Source: Phosphoribacter sp037045055
Lineage (GTDB): Bacteria > Actinomycetota > Actinomycetes > Actinomycetales > Dermatophilaceae
Direction: 5' to 3'
NCBI GenBank assembly: GCA_037045055.1
Contig: JBAOHJ010000001.1
Location: 1 to 64,000, forward strand
Length of the DNA stretch: 64,000 bases
Made by a program: the position numbers and the translations under genes. Position 1 is the stretch's first letter; each line of letters begins with the position of its first letter. Under the pieces are notes generated by a model that worked only from the letters and a program-made list of their open reading frames with translations, was not told the DNA's origin and made no database searches. This document shows, piece after piece, positions 61,020 through 64,000 of the stretch.

Positions 61020-61777
61020 CGTCGCGCCGCGGCCAGCGTCTGCGCGGCATACCCACCGCCGAACAGCAGCGCGTGCACGGCCAGGGCATGCAGCTGGTGC
61101 AGGCCGACCCGCTCGCGCCATCCCGCGGCCAACGGGGCCACCGCCCGGTATGCCGCGAGGACGGCCGGCAGGTGCGGGGCGCCGAACAGGTCGAGCATGG
61201 CCAGGTCGTACTCGCGGTGCCCACCATGCGCCGACGGGTCGATGAGGGTGGCGCCACCCGGGGTCCACAGGACGTTGCCCGACCACAGGTCGCCGTGCAC
61301 ACGCGCCGGCGGGTCGCCGGTGTCGAAGTGCCCCTCGGTGCAGCGTCGCGCGACCGCGTCGAGCACGACGGTGTCGGCCGCGCAGAAGACCCCGGCGTCG
61401 CGGCATACCCGCGTGATGGGGGTCAGACGGTCCAGGGCCCAGAACTGCCCCCAGCCGGCCCGGGGGGTGAGCGCCAGGGGCAGCGGCGCGGACAGCGGGC
61501 CGAAGAACCCGTCGCCGCTCCAGTCCCCGGGCGGGCTGCCGTATGCCGCGGCTCCGGCCAGGTGGGTGCGGGCCAGGCCCTCCCCGAATCGCTGGGCGGC
61601 CAGGCGTGTCGGCGACGCCGTGTCGAGGCGGGCCAGGTCCAGGTAGTCGCGGCCCACGCCGAGCACCCGCACCACCGGCACCCCCCCGGGCGCCTGCGCG
61701 AGCCAGCGCAGGCCGGCGGCCTCCCAGGCGAAGTACCCGGCCGGCGCCCGGGTCGAGGCCTTGCGGTGCACCAGCAT
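61010..61777 (-). CDS. Fructosamine kinase family protein
   Basis: 255 residues starting MLVHRKASTRAPAGYFAWEA. The aminoglycoside-phosphotransferase-like fold shows RVHGDLWSGNVLW (catalytic Asp and Asn) and TLIDPSAHGGHREYDLAML (metal-binding Asp). GFFGPLSAPLPLAL is typical of bacterial fructosamine/ribulosamine kinases. These phosphorylate protein-bound ketoamines for deglycation. The gene has no close operon partner. Confidence 0.88.
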   Translation of the reverse strand: MLVHRKASTRAPAGYFAWEAAGLRWLAQAPGGVPVVRVLGVGRDYLDLARLDTASPTRLAAQRFGEGLARTHLAGAAAYGSPPGDWSGDGFFGPLSAPLPLALTPRAGWGQFWALDRLTPITRVCRDAGVFCAADTVVLDAVARRCTEGHFDTGDPPARVHGDLWSGNVLWTPGGATLIDPSAHGGHREYDLAMLDLFGAPHLPAVLAAYRAVAPLAAGWRERVGLHQLHALAVHALLFGGGYAAQTLAAARRYR

Positions 61778-61919
61778 ACCGGCAGGGTAGGCGCACGCCG
61801 CGCGCAGACTCCCGCACAGGCCACCGCGCCGGCCACCCCAGGGCCGCGGACGGCTCGCGGCGCCGACCGCCCGGTGGCTGGTCGGCGCCGCGAGGCGGGC
61901 CCGTCGGGCGGCGGGATCG

Positions 61920-62966
61920 CTACGGCTCGACGGTGACCTTGATGGCCTCTCCCTTGGCGACGATGTCGAAGGCGTCGACGACGTCGGCGAGCGGGATGTG
62001 CCGGGTGATGAGGTCCTTGACGGGCACCTGGCCGGTGGCGATGTAGTGCAGGGCGCGGCGGTTGTGCTCGGGGGCCGACCCGTTGGCCCCGTGGATGTGC
62101 AACTGCCGGTAGTGCACGAGGTTGGAGTCGCAGGTGATCGTCGGGTCGGTCTTGGGCAGCCCCCCGAAGAACGAGATCCGCCCGTTGCGGGCGGCCATGG
62201 CGATGGCCTGCTCCTGGGTGACGTTGGCCGCGGTGGCGGTGATGACGACGTCGGCCCCGCGCCCGTCGGTGAGCTGCATGACCCGGGCCACGACGTCGAC
62301 CTGGGAGCCGTCGATGACCTCGTCGGGGTGGACCGCCTCGGCGGACATCGCCAGCCGGTCGGCGTTGACGTCCACGAGGAAGACCCGCCCCGCCCGGTGG
62401 ACGCCCCGGGCGATCCGGATGTGCATGCACCCGATCGGCCCGGCGCCGAACACGACGACGGTGTCCCCGGGCTCGATGCCCAGCAGCTCCTGGGCGTTGA
62501 TCGCGCAGGCGAACGGCTCGGCCGCCGACGCCTCGTCGAAGCCGACGTTGTCGGGGATGCGGTTGAGGCCGTCGACCTTGAGGACCTCGCGGGGCACGAC
62601 GAGGTACTCCGCGAAGCCGCCGTCGTACTGGTAGCCCATCGAGGTCTGGTTCTGGCAGACCGCCATCCAGCCCTTGCGGCACTCGTAGCAGTCGCCGCAG
62701 GGCACCGCGGCGATGACCTGGACCCGGTCACCGGGCTGCCAACCGCCGGTGACCTCGGCGCCGACCTGCACGACCTGCCCGGCGATCTCGTGGCCGATGG
62801 TCCGCGGCGGTGTGAGGTTCTGGTGGCCGTTGTGGAGGATCTTGACGTCGGTGCCGCAGGTGGAGCAGTTGCGGACCCGGATCTTCACCTCGTCCGGTCC
62901 GCACACCGGCTCGGGCACCTCTTCGAGGCGGACGTCTCCGGGGGCGTAGAAGCGCAGCGCCTTCAT
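61920..62966 (-). CDS. Zinc-dependent alcohol (polyol-type) dehydrogenase
   Basis: A 348-residue medium-chain dehydrogenase. The catalytic zinc site is NCSTCGTDVK plus IGHEIAG, and the structural zinc Cys set is CGDCYECRKGWMAVC. The Rossmann motif is VVVFGAGPIGCMHIRIARG and the acidic residue for NAD+ is in VFLVDVNADRL. It resembles sorbitol/L-iditol-type dehydrogenases. It is divergent from the mannitol PTS gene across a 174-bp region with two palindromes, so joint control and a role in hexitol use are likely. Oxidation of a sugar alcohol or its phosphate is inferred. Confidence 0.88.
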   Translation of the reverse strand: MKALRFYAPGDVRLEEVPEPVCGPDEVKIRVRNCSTCGTDVKILHNGHQNLTPPRTIGHEIAGQVVQVGAEVTGGWQPGDRVQVIAAVPCGDCYECRKGWMAVCQNQTSMGYQYDGGFAEYLVVPREVLKVDGLNRIPDNVGFDEASAAEPFACAINAQELLGIEPGDTVVVFGAGPIGCMHIRIARGVHRAGRVFLVDVNADRLAMSAEAVHPDEVIDGSQVDVVARVMQLTDGRGADVVITATAANVTQEQAIAMAARNGRISFFGGLPKTDPTITCDSNLVHYRQLHIHGANGSAPEHNRRALHYIATGQVPVKDLITRHIPLADVVDAFDIVAKGEAIKVTVEP

Positions 62967-63004
62967 GGGTCTCCTCGCGTGAGTCTTCTTCTGAATCTGA
63001 CTGT

Positions 63005-63017
63005 TTGCTCGCAGCAA
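63005..63017. promoter_or_regulatory. Operator candidate between the dehydrogenase and mannitol PTS genes
   Basis: TTGCT-CGC-AGCAA, a perfect inverted repeat 38 bp upstream of the dehydrogenase ATG and 15 bp from the next palindrome. DeoR, GntR or LacI-type control is possible. Confidence 0.45.
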
Positions 63018-63031
63018 TCCTGACAGAACCT

Positions 63032-63062
63032 CTTGACACAGTCAAGATCGGGCAGATATAAG
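63032..63062 (+). promoter_or_regulatory. Promoter of the mannitol PTS gene with overlapping operator
   Basis: A consensus -35 TTGACA (63033-63038) and -10 TATAAG (63057-63062) are 18 bp apart. The palindrome CTTGAC-ACA-GTCAAG (63032-63046) covers the -35 box, so a bound repressor would block RNA polymerase. The PTS start codon lies 79 bp downstream. Confidence 0.65.
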
Positions 63063-63140
63063 GATGAACACAGGCCCACTATGACCGGGGTCACACCCGC
63101 CAGACCCACCCACGCGGTGGGTCGACTCGAAAGGACCGCC

Positions 63141-64000
63141 ATGGCGAGTACGGCAACGACCGCGCAGCGCACCTCGGCACGGGTGCACGTGCAGAAGTTC
63201 GGGACGTTCCTGTCCAACATGGTGATGCCCAACATCGGCGCCTTCATCGCCTGGGGGCTCATCACCGCACTGTTCATCAAGTCCGGCTGGCTCAACCAGG
63301 GCGGCAACGGCGGCCTGGCCGACACCGGCTGGGTCGCCCAGATCGGCGGCTGGGGGGCCTACGACGGCAAGGGCATCGTCGGCCCGATGATCACCTACCT
63401 GTTGCCCCTGCTCATCGGCTACACCGGCGGCAAGATCGTCTACGACGTCCGCGGTGGCGTCGTGGGCGCGATCGCCACCATGGGGGTCATCGCCGGCACG
63501 AGCATCCCCATGTTCATGGGCGCGATGGTCATGGGTCCGCTAGGCGGCTGGTCGATGAAGAAGCTCGACGGCCTCTGGGACGGCAAGATCAGGCCCGGGT
63601 TCGAGATGCTCGTCAACAACTTCTCCGCCGGGATCTGGGGCATGATCCTCGCGGTCTTCGGCTTCTTCGCCATGGGCCCGGTCGTGATCACCCCCTTCGC
63701 CACCGCCGCCGGCAACGTCGTCCAGTGGCTGGTCGACCGGGGCCTGCTGCCGCTGACCTCGGTGTTCATCGAGCCGGCCAAGGTGCTGTTCCTCAACAAC
63801 GCGATCAACCACGGCGTGCTCACCCCCCTGGGGACCAACCAGTCCCTCGCCGAGGGCAAGTCGGTGCTGTTCCTGCTCGAGGCGAACCCGGCGGCCGGCC
63901 TGGGCGTCCTGCTGGCCTACATGCTGTTCGGCAAGGGCATGGCCAAGGCCTCGGCGCCCGGCGCCGCGCTCATCCACTTCGTCGGCGGCATCCACGAGAT
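63141..64000 (+). CDS. mtlA: PTS mannitol transporter EIICB, partial
   Basis: Imports and phosphorylates mannitol. It starts MASTATTAQRTSARVHVQKF with GAAAGGA upstream and continues off the right edge after 286 residues. Family landmarks are FGTFLSNMVMPNIGAFIAWG, VGPMITYLLPLLIGYTGGKI, TMGVIAGTSIPMFMGAMVMG, MILAVFGFFAMGPVV and FLNNAINHGVLTPLGTNQSL (the substrate-binding NHG). The visible part is the membrane IIC domain; the cytoplasmic IIB domain would follow. Confidence 0.93.
   Translation, partial: MASTATTAQRTSARVHVQKFGTFLSNMVMPNIGAFIAWGLITALFIKSGWLNQGGNGGLADTGWVAQIGGWGAYDGKGIVGPMITYLLPLLIGYTGGKIVYDVRGGVVGAIATMGVIAGTSIPMFMGAMVMGPLGGWSMKKLDGLWDGKIRPGFEMLVNNFSAGIWGMILAVFGFFAMGPVVITPFATAAGNVVQWLVDRGLLPLTSVFIEPAKVLFLNNAINHGVLTPLGTNQSLAEGKSVLFLLEANPAAGLGVLLAYMLFGKGMAKASAPGAALIHFVGGIHE

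Overview
The window is two unrelated bacterial genomes joined at about 33,850-33,862. Positions 1 to ~33,855 read as a GC-rich Myxococcota genome (Polyangia-like). Evidence is the several lipoproteins with long Gly/Ala/Ser stalks behind the lipobox, a myxobacterial Cys-rich repeat, a fused 2-hydroxyacyl-CoA dehydratase activase and FtsK. Positions ~33,857 to 64,000 read as an Actinomycetota genome, probably Intrasporangiaceae/Dermatophilaceae. Evidence is the fasR-fabD-fabH-acpP-fabF cluster, DUF3145, gluABCD, aceE-DUF3052-ahpE, a Nif3/zinc-ribbon/RNase H-phosphatase operon and frequent GTG starts. At the join a beta-propeller gene (left) and an Fe-S oxidoreductase gene (right) are both cut mid-gene. 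The simplest reading is a chimeric metagenomic contig; both groups are common in activated sludge.

Left half. 1-6.3 kb: partial redox protein, secreted glutaredoxin, membrane endonuclease/exonuclease/phosphatase protein, lipoprotein, NhaA antiporter, dienelactone hydrolase, lipoprotein and a TetR regulator. 6.6-12.4 kb: a large activase and its dehydratase partner, overlapping by ATGA, behind two palindromes. 12.5-14.9 kb: TPM and Tim44-like envelope proteins. 14.9-20.6 kb and 26.6-30.0 kb: stalked surface lipoproteins (GH75-like, Big2 repeats, Cys-rich, PI-PLC-like, C-type lectin). 20.6-26.5 kb: a TetR/SDR pair sharing an operator, a phosphodiesterase, thioredoxin, phosphoglucomutase and an ene-reductase. 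30.2-32.9 kb: ftsK. Many left-half genes carry dense single-base indels, mostly extra C or G, in patches. I read these as sequencing error, because the protein continues in another frame each time. Several expected TAG stops appear as TTAG.

Right half. 33.9-36.5 kb: truncated Fe-S oxidoreductase with etfA and etfB (electron transfer flavoprotein chain). 36.7-40.1 kb: gluABCD amino-acid ABC transporter. 40.3-42.9 kb: phosphodiesterase, a CAU tRNA, a small ORF and DUF3145. 42.9-47.9 kb: fatty acid synthesis operon with its regulator. 48.0-52.7 kb: argG, a 28-bp-arm palindrome, and an IS21-family element inside an XRE-type regulator gene. 52.7-61.0 kb: pyruvate dehydrogenase E1, DUF3052, AhpE, tRNA-Val, Nif3-like, zinc-ribbon, RNase H/phosphatase and RNB ribonuclease. 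This matches the order known around Rv2228c-Rv2243 of Mycobacterium tuberculosis, with argG and the IS-bearing segment as extra cargo. 61.0-64 kb: fructosamine kinase-like protein, a polyol-type dehydrogenase and the divergent mannitol PTS gene.

The strongest unlisted signal is the 7-mer GTATGCC (either strand). I counted 25 copies in the actinobacterial half, none in its IS21 element and none in the myxobacterial half.
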